From Azonexus hydrophilus DSM 23864 (GTDB taxonomy: Bacteria > Pseudomonadota > Gammaproteobacteria > Burkholderiales > Rhodocyclaceae): DNA of 64,000 nt. The notes below the pieces were generated by a model. That model did not search any database, was not told the origin of the DNA, and saw nothing but the letters and a program-made list of their open reading frames with translations. The stretch covers positions 372,001-436,000 of the forward strand of contig NZ_AUCE01000011.1 of NCBI RefSeq assembly GCF_000429605.1. The letters run 5' to 3'. A program made the translations under genes and the position numbers. Below are positions 20,885-29,323 of this stretch, in pieces (the first letter of the stretch is position 1; each line of letters starts with the position of its first letter).

Positions 20885-22318
20885 ATGAAAATCATCATTC
20901 TCGGTGCCGGTCAGGTTGGCGCCAGCGTGGCCGAGGGCCTGGTTTCCGAGGAAAACGACATCACCGTCGTTGACCAGGATCCGGCGCGGCTGGCGCAGTT
21001 GCAGGACCGCCTTGACCTGCGCACTGTGGTCGGCGATGCGGCAACGCCGACGGTGCTGCGCAGCGCCGGTGCCGAGGATGCCGACATGGTCATCGCGGTG
21101 ACCCAGAGCGACCAGGCCAATCTGGTGGCCTGCAAGCTCGGACAGTCGGTGTTCAACATTCCGACCCGCATCGCCCGCCTGCGCTCGCGCGACTTCCTCG
21201 AAGACGAGTCGCTGCTGGCCAGCGACAATTTCGCCGTCGATTTCGCGCTCTGCCCGGAACAGGTCATTACCGACTACATCCGCCGCCTGATCGAGTTTCC
21301 ACGCGCGCTGCAGGTGCTCAACTTCGCCCGTGGTCGCGTCTGTCTGGTCGCCGTGCGCGCCTATGAAGGCGGCCTGCTGGTCGGCAAGCCGATCAAGGCC
21401 ATGCGCGAGCATCTGCCGCCGGAAATCGATGCCCGCATCGCCGCCATCTTCCGCGATAACCAGCCGGTTTTCCCCGAGGGCGATACCGTGGTCAAGGCCG
21501 GCGATGAGGTCTTCCTGCTGGCTGCTGCCGAGAACATCCACCCGGTGCTCAACCAGTTGCGCCGGCAGACGGCGCGGGTCGAGCGCATCATGATCGCCGG
21601 CGGCGGCAACATCGGCCTGCGCCTGGCCAAGTCGCTCGAAGAGCGCTACGAGGTCAAGCTGATCGAAGGTCGCCGGCCGCGCGCCGAGCTGCTGGCCAAC
21701 GAACTGAACGACACCCTGGTGCTCTACGGCGACGCCACCGACGAAGACCTGCTGGAACAGGAAAACATCGCCGAGATGGACCTGTTCCTGGCGATGACCA
21801 ACGACGACGAAGACAACATCATGGCCGGCAGCCTGGCCAAGCGTCTGGGCTGCAAGCGCGTCGTCGCTCTGGTCAATCGTCGCGCCTACGCCGAAATGAT
21901 CGAGGGCGGACCGATCGACATCGGTATCTCGCCGGCCCAGGTGTCGATCGGCACCTTGCTCGCCTATGTCCGCCAGGGCGATGTCGCCGAGGTGCACTCG
22001 CTGCGCCGGGGGGCTGCCGAAGCCCTGGAAATCGTCGCCCACGGTGATCGCAACACGTCCAAGGTGGTTGGCCGGCGCATCGACGAAGTGCAGTGGCCCA
22101 AGGGCGTCACCGTCGCCGCCCTGGTGCGCAATTTCGAGCAACCCATCGTTGTCGGCCAGACCGACGACTGGACGGCAATCACCCGCTACGGCGAGGTGGT
22201 CATCGCGCACCACGACACGGTGATCGAGCCGGGCGACCACGTGATCATCTTCTGTACCCGAAAGAAGCTGGTGAAAAAGGTGGAAAAGCTGTTCCAGGTC
22301 GGCTTCCACTTCGTCTGA
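20885..22318 (+). CDS. trkA: Trk potassium uptake regulatory subunit TrkA
   Basis: 477 residues with duplicated RCK units: an N-terminal Rossmann fold (IIILGAGQVGASVAEGL, with VVDQD for NAD(H)) plus a TrkA-C domain, then a second copy from about residue 236 (IMIAGGGNIGLRLAKSL) with its own TrkA-C. This is the full-length two-domain TrkA. It gates the TrkH channel from the cytoplasmic face in response to nucleotides. It follows ntrX by 2 nt and precedes trkH by 10 nt, so ntrYX and the potassium system look co-transcribed. Confidence 0.96.
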   Translation: MKIIILGAGQVGASVAEGLVSEENDITVVDQDPARLAQLQDRLDLRTVVGDAATPTVLRSAGAEDADMVIAVTQSDQANLVACKLGQSVFNIPTRIARLRSRDFLEDESLLASDNFAVDFALCPEQVITDYIRRLIEFPRALQVLNFARGRVCLVAVRAYEGGLLVGKPIKAMREHLPPEIDARIAAIFRDNQPVFPEGDTVVKAGDEVFLLAAAENIHPVLNQLRRQTARVERIMIAGGGNIGLRLAKSLEERYEVKLIEGRRPRAELLANELNDTLVLYGDATDEDLLEQENIAEMDLFLAMTNDDEDNIMAGSLAKRLGCKRVVALVNRRAYAEMIEGGPIDIGISPAQVSIGTLLAYVRQGDVAEVHSLRRGAAEALEIVAHGDRNTSKVVGRRIDEVQWPKGVTVAALVRNFEQPIVVGQTDDWTAITRYGEVVIAHHDTVIEPGDHVIIFCTRKKLVKKVEKLFQVGFHFV

Positions 22319-22328
22319 GGATGGCTTC

Positions 22329-23783
22329 GTGACCCGTTTCGCTCCCGTCCATCGCGCGCTCGGCATGATCCTGATGCTGTTCGGTCTGGCCATGCTGGTG
22401 CCGCTGACCGTCTCCCACGTCATGGATGACGGCGCGCAGCGCGTCTACGACGAGGTATTCCTGCTGACCATGCTGTGCGGCAGCTTCCTCTGGTACCGCT
22501 ACCGCAATACGCCGCGCGATCTCAACGTACGCGACGGCTTCCTGCTGGTCGTGCTGGTGTGGACGGTGCTGCCGGCTTTCTCGGCCTTGCCGTTCATGAT
22601 CCACCTCGGCATGTCGCATACCGACGCCTATTTCGAAGCCGTATCGGCGCTGACGGCGACCGGGGCGACGGTGATGTCCGGCCTGGACAGCCTGCCGGCG
22701 TCGATCAACCTGTGGCGTCACCTGATGCAATGGCTGGGCGGCATGGGCCTGATCGTTCTGGTGGTCGCCATCCTGCCCATGCTCGGCATCGGTGGCCGGC
22801 AGATGTTGCAGGCGGAAATTCCCGGGCCGATGAAGGACAACCGGATGACACCGCGGGTGACCGAGACGGCCAAGGGGCTGTGGCTGATCTACGTGTTCAT
22901 CACCATCGCCTGCGCCGTGGCCTATCGCTGGGCCGGCATGAGTTGGTTCGACGCCATCTGTCACAGCTTCTCGACCGTTTCGCTCGGTGGTTTCTCGACC
23001 CACGACGCCAGCCTGGGCTATTTCAATTCGCCGGCCATCGAGTGGATCTGCATCGCCTTCATGCTCTTTTCCGGGATCAACTACGCCACCCACTTCCTCG
23101 CCCTGACCGGACGCTCGGTGTTCATCTATGGTCGTGACCCCGAAGCCGGCTGGTTCGTCGGCGTATTGCTGGTCAGCGTCTTTGTGCTCGCCAACTACCT
23201 ATGGAAGGAGGGCTCCTTTCATGACATGGACACGGCCTTCCGCTACGCCATGTTCAACGTCATCTCGGTAGCGACGACGACCGGTTACTCGACCATGGAC
23301 TACGGCCAGTGGCCGATGTTCGTTGGCCTGTGGATGTTGTTCCTGTGCAGCTTCTCGACCAGTGCCGGGTCTACTGGCGGCGGCATCAAGATGATGCGGG
23401 CGCTGCTGCTGTACAAGCAGGTCTATCGCGAACTGGTCCGCGCCATGCATCCGGCGGCCGTGTATAACGTCCGCCTGGGTGGGGCGACGGCGCCGCAGTC
23501 GGTGTTGTTCGCCGTGCTTGCCTTCGCCTTCGTTTACATGGTCAGTATCGTTTCGATGACCTTGTTGCTGGCGTTCACCGGGCTCGATACCGTGACCGCC
23601 TTCAGCGCCGTTGTTGCCAGCGTGAACAACACCGGCCCGGGTCTCGGTGCGGTCGGGCCGGCAACGACTTTTGCCGGGCTCGAGGACTTCCAGACCTGGG
23701 TCTGCATTTTCGCCATGTTGCTCGGTCGTCTTGAAATATTCACCTTGCTGGTCGTGTTGACGCCAGCATTCTGGCGCAAGTAA
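22329..23783 (+). CDS. trkH: Trk potassium uptake membrane subunit TrkH
   Basis: 484 residues from GTG 22329, with GAGGA about 8 nt upstream across the trkA stop. Many hydrophobic helices are arranged as M1-P-M2 repeats. Selectivity-filter-like segments are visible: TATGATVMSGL, STVSLGGFSTHD, TTTGYSTMDYG and NNTGPGLG. Together with TrkA it forms a K+ uptake channel driven by the membrane potential. It closes the rsmB-to-trkH run. Confidence 0.95.
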   Translation: MTRFAPVHRALGMILMLFGLAMLVPLTVSHVMDDGAQRVYDEVFLLTMLCGSFLWYRYRNTPRDLNVRDGFLLVVLVWTVLPAFSALPFMIHLGMSHTDAYFEAVSALTATGATVMSGLDSLPASINLWRHLMQWLGGMGLIVLVVAILPMLGIGGRQMLQAEIPGPMKDNRMTPRVTETAKGLWLIYVFITIACAVAYRWAGMSWFDAICHSFSTVSLGGFSTHDASLGYFNSPAIEWICIAFMLFSGINYATHFLALTGRSVFIYGRDPEAGWFVGVLLVSVFVLANYLWKEGSFHDMDTAFRYAMFNVISVATTTGYSTMDYGQWPMFVGLWMLFLCSFSTSAGSTGGGIKMMRALLLYKQVYRELVRAMHPAAVYNVRLGGATAPQSVLFAVLAFAFVYMVSIVSMTLLLAFTGLDTVTAFSAVVASVNNTGPGLGAVGPATTFAGLEDFQTWVCIFAMLLGRLEIFTLLVVLTPAFWRK

Positions 23784-23814
23784 AGGCGCTGCCTTCGGGG
23801 TTTGCGGAGTTGCG

Positions 23815-24843
23815 ATGAGAATTTCCGTTGTTTCCGGTCTTCTTCTGGCCACAGCGCTGCTGGCGGCCTGTGGCGACAAGGCTGCCGAACCGGCAGCCGT
23901 TGCGCCGGCCCAGCCGGCGCTGACGCTGGCCACGCTCGGCGAGTTGGCTTTGCGCCCCGAGCGCAACGCGCCGGCCGCCGTGATCGGCCGCCACGAAGCC
24001 CGTATTTCGGCCGAGGTCGCCGCCACCATCCAGGCCCTGCCGGTCGAGGTCGGGCAATCGGTTGCGGCCGGTGCGCTGATCGTCCGTCTTGATCCGCGTG
24101 ACGCGGCACTTGCGCTGGAGCGCGCCGAGGCCGCGCTGGCCCAGGCCGAGGCCCGGCTGGCGCAAGCCGATGCCCAGTTGCAGCGGGCGCAGACCTTGCG
24201 CGAGCGTAATTTCTATTCCCCGGAAGCATTGACGCTGCGCGAGACCGAGCGGGCCGCTGCCGTGGCCGATGCGCGGGCGGCCCGGGCCAGCCGCGATACG
24301 GCCCGGCGGGCGCTCGACAAGCACAGCCTGCGCGCGCCGTTTGCCGGTGTCGTGCGCGAACGCCCGGCCCAGCTCGGCGAACTGGCCGCGCCGGGCAGCG
24401 TGCTGCTGACGCTGGTTGCTGCGGGTGATCCGGAAGTGGCGGCACAACTGCAGCCGCAGGATGTCGAGGTGGTCGCCCAGGCCGGCGAGTGGCAGTTCGA
24501 AGCGGCGGGTGTCCGCCATCCTTTACGCCTGATCCGCGTGTCGCCGGCAATGAATCCCGAGTCGCGCAGCGTCGAGGCGCGTTTTGCCTTTGCGGCGGCG
24601 GCGCCGGCCATCGGCCAGTCCGGTCGTCTGCTCTGGCGCGAATCCCGGCCCTGGTTACCGGCTGACCTGCTGGTCCGCCGCGATGGCCGCTACGGCGTGT
24701 TCACGGCGGTTGATGGCAAGGCGCGTTTCCACGTGCTGCCCGGTGCCAGCGAAGGCCGGCCGGCGCTGGTCGACCTGCCCGACGACACCCGGATCGTCGT
24801 CCAGGGCCGTCATGCCCTGCAGGACGGGGCGGCGCTGCCGTGA
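23815..24843 (+). CDS. RND efflux periplasmic adaptor (membrane fusion protein), lipoprotein
   Basis: 342 residues. The lipoprotein signal ends in LLAAC (Cys at ~19). The body follows the HlyD/AcrA plan: barrel-sandwich half (RISAEVAATIQALPVEVGQSV...), a coiled-coil hairpin with tandem heptads (~95-155, ALAQAEARLAQADAQLQRAQ), the second lipoyl half (LRAPFAGVVRERPAQLGEL), then beta-barrel strands. It links an inner-membrane RND pump to an outer-membrane channel. It overlaps the pump gene by GTGA. No outer-membrane factor gene is in the window. Confidence 0.92.
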   Translation: MRISVVSGLLLATALLAACGDKAAEPAAVAPAQPALTLATLGELALRPERNAPAAVIGRHEARISAEVAATIQALPVEVGQSVAAGALIVRLDPRDAALALERAEAALAQAEARLAQADAQLQRAQTLRERNFYSPEALTLRETERAAAVADARAARASRDTARRALDKHSLRAPFAGVVRERPAQLGELAAPGSVLLTLVAAGDPEVAAQLQPQDVEVVAQAGEWQFEAAGVRHPLRLIRVSPAMNPESRSVEARFAFAAAAPAIGQSGRLLWRESRPWLPADLLVRRDGRYGVFTAVDGKARFHVLPGASEGRPALVDLPDDTRIVVQGRHALQDGAALP

Positions 24844-27800
24844 GCCTGTACCGCAAGCTGCTGGAAAACCATCCGCTGGCGAACATCGCCTTCGCGGTGG
24901 TGCTGATGCTCGGGGTGCTTGCCTACCTGACCATGCCGCGCGAGCAGGACCCGGAAATCAACTTCAACTGGGTGGTGATCACCACCGTGCTGCCCGGTGC
25001 TTCCGCCGAAGACGTGGAAAAACGCGTCACCGAGCCGCTCGAGGACGCGATCAAGGGCGTCGCCGACATCCGTTTCGTGCTGTCGTCGTCGCGCGAGAAC
25101 GTGTCCAACATCCTGGTCCGTTTCCGCGACATTTCGACCAGCGTCTTCGACAAGCGCATCAACGACCTGCGGCGCGACATCCAGAACAAGGCCAGCAGCG
25201 AGTTGCCCGCCGTGGCCAAGGATCCGCGGGTCATGGAAATCACCACCTCGAACGGTTTTCCGACGGCGCTGGTGCTGGTCACCGGGCAGGCGGCCGACGA
25301 GGTTCTGCGCCAGCGCGCACGCCTGCTGAAGAACGAATTCGAGCGCATGAACGGGGTGGACCAGGTGTTCGCCACCGGCCTGCAGGACCCGGAACTGCTG
25401 GTCGAGTTCGATCCCGTGGCGCTGGCCAATCGCGGCCTGTCGGCGACCCAGGTGGCCGACGCAACGCAGGCCTGGTTCCGTGACGTTTTTGCCGGCAAGG
25501 TCGAGACGCAATCCGGCGACGAGCGCAATGCCTGGCTGGTGCGCATCCTCGGCGAGCATGTCGATCCGGCAAAGCTGGCCGATATTCCGGTGGGCAGCGC
25601 CCAGGTGCCGCTCGCTTCGGTGGCCGAGGTGTCGCGCGGCCGGGCCAAGGCTGGCAGCCTGGCGACGCACGAGGGCAAACCGGCGGTGATGCTGTCGATC
25701 ACCAAGAAGAGTCGGGTCAATACGCTGGACATGATAGAGCGCATCAACGGCTTCATCGCCGAAAAGAATCCGCTGCTGGCCGCCGACGGCATCCGCCTCG
25801 AACTGCTCGACGACCAGACCATCCCGACCCGCGAATCGATCGGCATCATGGAAGCCAACGCCGTCGTCGGCCTGGCGGTGGTCTTGATCATCTGCTGGCT
25901 GTTCCTCGGCGCCCGCATCGCCTTGCTGGTCGGCATCGGCCTGCCGTTTTCGCTGGCCGGTACCTTCGCCGTGCTGGCGGCGCTCGGCTACACGGTCAAC
26001 ATCTCGGTGCTGCTCGGTGTCGTAATCGTGCTCGGCATGGTCGTCGACGACGCGGTGGTCGTGGTCGAGACCATCTACTACAAGATGCAGCGCGGGCTGG
26101 CGGCCATCGATGCCTCGATCGAGGCAATGCGCGAAGTGGTGGCGCCGGTGACCTCGTCGGTACTGACGACGATGGCAGCCTTCCTGCCGCTGATGCTGTT
26201 GCCCGGCATCGTCGGCAAGTTCATGTTCGTGATTCCCTTCATCATCACGCTGGCGCTGGCGATCAGCCTGTTCGAAGCATACTGGATGCTGCCTGTGCAC
26301 GTTGCGACGGTGGGCCGGCGTCCGCCGGCCGACGACTGGCGGGCGCGCTTCAATCATCGCTTGCGGGTCAGGTATTCGCGCTTGCTGCTGGCGCTGCTTC
26401 GCCGGCCGCGTTTGTCGCTGGGCGCGGCCGGGCTGGTCTTCGTGCTGGCGGTCGGCGCCGTCGCCGGTGGCGCGGTGCGCATGCAGTTCTTTGCTTTCGA
26501 TCCGCTGCGCCTGTTCTACGTCAACGTGGACATGCCGGCCGGTGCGCCGATCGAGGAGACCATGGCCCAGGCCAGCCGGGTCGAGGCCGAGGTGCGCAAG
26601 CACCTGCGCGACGACGAAGCACGTAACGTTGCTGCCTACGCCGGGGTCAAATTTACCGATACCGAGCCGCTCTACGGCGACATCTACGGGCAGGTGATCG
26701 TTTCCCTGAACCCGCGCGATCAGCTGGGCAGCGATGCCCGCGACGTCCAGGACATCGTCGCCGCCATGCGGCCGACCGTCGAGGCCCTGCCGGGGCCGGG
26801 CAAGATCAGCTTCACCATGATCTCGGGCGGGCCGCCGCTGGAGAAACCGGTCAAGGTCCGCGTGCGCGGCGACGATCCGCTCGAATTGCGCGCTGCAGCC
26901 GATGCCGTGCTGGCGGTCGCGCGGGCCATTCCCGGCAGCAAGGACGTGGTCGATGACGACATCCCCGGCCGCCCGCAACTGGTGCTGACGCTCGACCGCG
27001 AGGCCCTGGCCGCCGCCGGTCTCGACGCCGGCCGGGTGGCGCGCCTGATGCGTCTGCATGTCGACGGCGAAATCATCGCCCAGACCCGCGACCAGGGCGA
27101 GAAGATCGAATTGCGCGTACGCGCCAATCACGGCGGTCTGGTCGGCCAGGACATCGGCGACCTGCTGGCGACGCCGATTGCCCTGGCCTTGCCCGACGGT
27201 CGTCGTCAGACCACCTCGCTGGGCGCGCTGGTGCAGGCCGAGACGCGTACCGGCAAGGGCGTCATCAAGCGCTACAACCTGATGCGCGCGATCACCGTCG
27301 AAGCGGACCTGGACAAGGAAATCACCGATACCGTTGCGGCCAACCGCATCCTGCGCGAGGAATGGCAGAAGATCGCCGCCCAGTACCCGGGCGTCAATCT
27401 CGATTTCTCCGGCGAACTCGACGACATCAACGAAAGCCTCGATGCCATGCTGGCGCTGTTCGCGCTCGGTGTCGGCCTGATTTACCTGATTCTGGCCACC
27501 CAGTTCCGCAGCTATTTCCAGCCCATGCTGATCCTGGTCACCGTGCCGCTGGCCTTTACCGGCGTCGTCCTCGGCCTGCTGGTGTCCGGCAATCCCTTAT
27601 CCCTGTACACGCTCTACGGTGTGATCGCGCTGACCGGGATCGCCGTCAATTCGGCCATCGTCCTGATCGACGCCGCCAACCAGCGCCTGCAGGAGGGCAT
27701 GGGCGTGCTGCATGCAGCGGTCTATGCCGCCCGGCGACGTATCGTGCCCATCCTGATCACCTCGGTGACGACCATCGGCGGCCTGTTCTCGCTGGCCTTC

Positions 27801-27944
27801 GGACTGGCCGGCGAGTCGCTGCTGTGGGGGCCGGTGGCGCAATCCATCGTCTGGGGACTGGCCTTCTCCAGCCTGCTGACGGTGTTCGTCATTCCGCTGC
27901 TGTACTGGATGACGATGCGGCGCCGCGTGACCAGCCGGGCGTAA
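24840..27944 (+). CDS. RND-family efflux transporter permease
   Basis: 1034 residues from a GTG overlapping the adaptor stop. The start SLYRKLLENHPLANIAFAVV is the usual first helix of RND pumps. The two halves each have a helix, a large periplasmic porter loop and a bundle of helices. The proton-relay aspartates lie in TM4 (GMVVDDAVVVVETI), and the C-terminal half carries ILATQFRSYFQPMLILVTVPL. It exports small molecules by proton antiport together with the adaptor just upstream. Sequence pattern favours the multidrug (HAE-like) rather than heavy-metal group, but the substrate is not determined here. Confidence 0.93.
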   Translation: MSLYRKLLENHPLANIAFAVVLMLGVLAYLTMPREQDPEINFNWVVITTVLPGASAEDVEKRVTEPLEDAIKGVADIRFVLSSSRENVSNILVRFRDISTSVFDKRINDLRRDIQNKASSELPAVAKDPRVMEITTSNGFPTALVLVTGQAADEVLRQRARLLKNEFERMNGVDQVFATGLQDPELLVEFDPVALANRGLSATQVADATQAWFRDVFAGKVETQSGDERNAWLVRILGEHVDPAKLADIPVGSAQVPLASVAEVSRGRAKAGSLATHEGKPAVMLSITKKSRVNTLDMIERINGFIAEKNPLLAADGIRLELLDDQTIPTRESIGIMEANAVVGLAVVLIICWLFLGARIALLVGIGLPFSLAGTFAVLAALGYTVNISVLLGVVIVLGMVVDDAVVVVETIYYKMQRGLAAIDASIEAMREVVAPVTSSVLTTMAAFLPLMLLPGIVGKFMFVIPFIITLALAISLFEAYWMLPVHVATVGRRPPADDWRARFNHRLRVRYSRLLLALLRRPRLSLGAAGLVFVLAVGAVAGGAVRMQFFAFDPLRLFYVNVDMPAGAPIEETMAQASRVEAEVRKHLRDDEARNVAAYAGVKFTDTEPLYGDIYGQVIVSLNPRDQLGSDARDVQDIVAAMRPTVEALPGPGKISFTMISGGPPLEKPVKVRVRGDDPLELRAAADAVLAVARAIPGSKDVVDDDIPGRPQLVLTLDREALAAAGLDAGRVARLMRLHVDGEIIAQTRDQGEKIELRVRANHGGLVGQDIGDLLATPIALALPDGRRQTTSLGALVQAETRTGKGVIKRYNLMRAITVEADLDKEITDTVAANRILREEWQKIAAQYPGVNLDFSGELDDINESLDAMLALFALGVGLIYLILATQFRSYFQPMLILVTVPLAFTGVVLGLLVSGNPLSLYTLYGVIALTGIAVNSAIVLIDAANQRLQEGMGVLHAAVYAARRRIVPILITSVTTIGGLFSLAFGLAGESLLWGPVAQSIVWGLAFSSLLTVFVIPLLYWMTMRRRVTSRA

Positions 27945-27987
27945 AGGCGGATAATCGCTGTTTCCTGATTTTCTGGCGGAGTAAAGC

Positions 27988-29055
27988 GTGAGCCGACCCA
28001 AGAACGATACCTTCCTGCGTGCCCTGTTGAAGGAGCCGACCGACTACACCCCGCTGTGGCTGATGCGCCAGGCCGGTCGCTACCTGCCGGAGTACTGCGC
28101 CACCCGCAAGCGGGCCGGTAACTTCCTGAACCTGTGCAAGACCCCGTCGCTGGCCTGCGAAGTGACGCTGCAGCCGCTGGCCCGTTACGACCTCGACGCC
28201 GCCATTCTGTTCTCCGACATCCTCACCGTGCCCGACGCGATGGGCCTGGGCCTGTATTTCGCCGAAGGCGAGGGCCCGAAGTTCGAGCGTCCGCTGCGCG
28301 AGGAATGGGCGATCAACAACCTGACCGCGCCCGATCCCTACGACCACCTCGGCTACGTCATGGACGCGGTCGCGGAAATCCGTCGCGCACTCGACAACTC
28401 GGTGCCGCTGATCGGCTTCTCCGGTAGCCCCTATACGCTCGCCTGCTACATGATCGAAGGCCAGGGCTCGTCCGACTTCCGCCACATCAAGGGCATGATG
28501 TACAGCCGCCCGGATCTGCTGCACAAGATCCTGTCGGTGACCGCCGATGCGGTGACCAGCTACCTGAACGCGCAGATCGATTCCGGCGCCCAGGCGGTGA
28601 TGATTTTCGATACCTGGGGCGGTTCGCTGTCGGCGGCGGCTTACCAGGAATTCTCGCTGGCCTACATGCAGCGCATCGTCGCCGGCCTGAAGAAGGAAAA
28701 GGACGGGCAGCGCATTCCGAGCATCGTGTTCACCAAGAACGGCGGCCTGTGGCTGGAAAAGATCGCGGCCATCGGCTGCGACGGCGTCGGCCTGGACTGG
28801 ACCATCGATATCGGCGAAGCTCGTCGCCGCGTTGGCGACCAGGTCGCGCTGCAGGGCAACATCGACCCGAACGTGCTGTTCGGCACCCCGGAAACCATCG
28901 CTGCCGAAACCCGCAAGGTGCTCGACAGCTACGGTCCGGGCAATACCGGCCACGTCTTCAACCTGGGCCACGGCATTTCCCAATACACCCCGCCGGAAAA
29001 TGTTTCGGTGCTGGTCGATACGGTCCACAGCCACAGCCGTTCGCTGCGTAAGTGA
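27988..29055 (+). CDS. hemE: Uroporphyrinogen decarboxylase
   Basis: 355 residues from GTG 27988 with GGAG 7 nt upstream. Signatures include [15 protein letters not shown] near the N-terminus, the catalytic [14 protein letters not shown] loop, [16 protein letters not shown] and FDTWGG. It converts uroporphyrinogen III to coproporphyrinogen III in heme synthesis. It precedes priA across an AT-rich gap carrying DnaA boxes. Confidence 0.97.
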   Translation: MSRPKNDTFLRALLKEPTDYTPLWLMRQAGRYLPEYCATRKRAGNFLNLCKTPSLACEVTLQPLARYDLDAAILFSDILTVPDAMGLGLYFAEGEGPKFERPLREEWAINNLTAPDPYDHLGYVMDAVAEIRRALDNSVPLIGFSGSPYTLACYMIEGQGSSDFRHIKGMMYSRPDLLHKILSVTADAVTSYLNAQIDSGAQAVMIFDTWGGSLSAAAYQEFSLAYMQRIVAGLKKEKDGQRIPSIVFTKNGGLWLEKIAAIGCDGVGLDWTIDIGEARRRVGDQVALQGNIDPNVLFGTPETIAAETRKVLDSYGPGNTGHVFNLGHGISQYTPPENVSVLVDTVHSHSRSLRK

Positions 29056-29064
29056 GGACTCATT

Positions 29065-29110
29065 TTCCGGGGCAGGGCTTGACTTATTCACAGAATTTCC
29101 TGCCCCGGAA
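29065..29110. repeat. 12-bp perfect inverted repeat downstream of hemE
   Basis: TTCCGGGGCAGG (29065-29076) and CCTGCCCCGGAA (29099-29110) are exact reverse complements separated by 22 nt. The spacer contains a perfect DnaA box (TTATTCACA, 29084-29092). A hairpin after hemE would be expected to act as a terminator, but it is followed by TAAAAAAG rather than T residues, so that role is doubtful. Confidence 0.7.
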
Positions 29111-29284
29111 TAAAAAAGTCCTGAAACCTGCTTGACAAGCGGGTTATTGTGTAAGTTGTTGTTATAAAAGCTTTTTGTGATTTGCACAATATTTCGGCAA
29201 GGTAACAAAATCCTTACGAAACGCCCACTTAGCTTTTTTCCCCCTTGGCAATCCACAAAGTTATCCACAGCTTTTGTGGACAAC
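29084..29284. other. AT-rich gap with DnaA-box cluster, candidate origin element
   Basis: The 268-nt space between hemE and priA is markedly AT-rich compared with its surroundings, especially about 29140-29215. It carries two exact TTATNCACA DnaA boxes: TTATTCACA at 29084-29092 and TTATCCACA at 29261-29269. It also has one 8/9 match on the other strand (29276-29284, TTGTCCACA) and one 7/9 match (CAATCCACA, 29249-29257). The last three are crowded into 36 nt, within a small TCCACAAA/TTTGTGGA inverted repeat. Such a cluster beside an AT-rich stretch is the layout of a DnaA-dependent unwinding region. It could instead be a DnaA-titrating or DnaA-regulated promoter for priA. No gene is seen here. 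Confidence 0.5.
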
Positions 29285-29323
29285 TGAAACGCGCCGACCG
29301 CCAAGCGTTTTTCCGGACCGATC

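Noticed and set aside
22238-22251. CACGTG in ACCACGTGAT inside trkA as a parS site
   Set aside because: Flanking bases do not form the GTTTC/GAAAC arms.
24727-24740. CACGTG within TTTCCACGTGCTG as another parS site
   Set aside because: Only one half matches the parS consensus, and the right half (CTGCC) does not.
24810-27131. Long minus-strand frame opposite the RND pump
   Set aside because: Same reason: antisense shadow of a clear 1034-residue transporter gene.
29065-29110. Inverted repeat after hemE as an intrinsic terminator
   Set aside because: The 22-nt loop is long and the sequence after the right arm is TAAAAAAG, not a T-run. Kept as a repeat only.
29131-29168. TTGACA plus TATAAA as a sigma-70 promoter before priA
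   Set aside because: The spacing between the two hexamers is about 25 nt, too long. No better -10 box sits at 16-18 nt.
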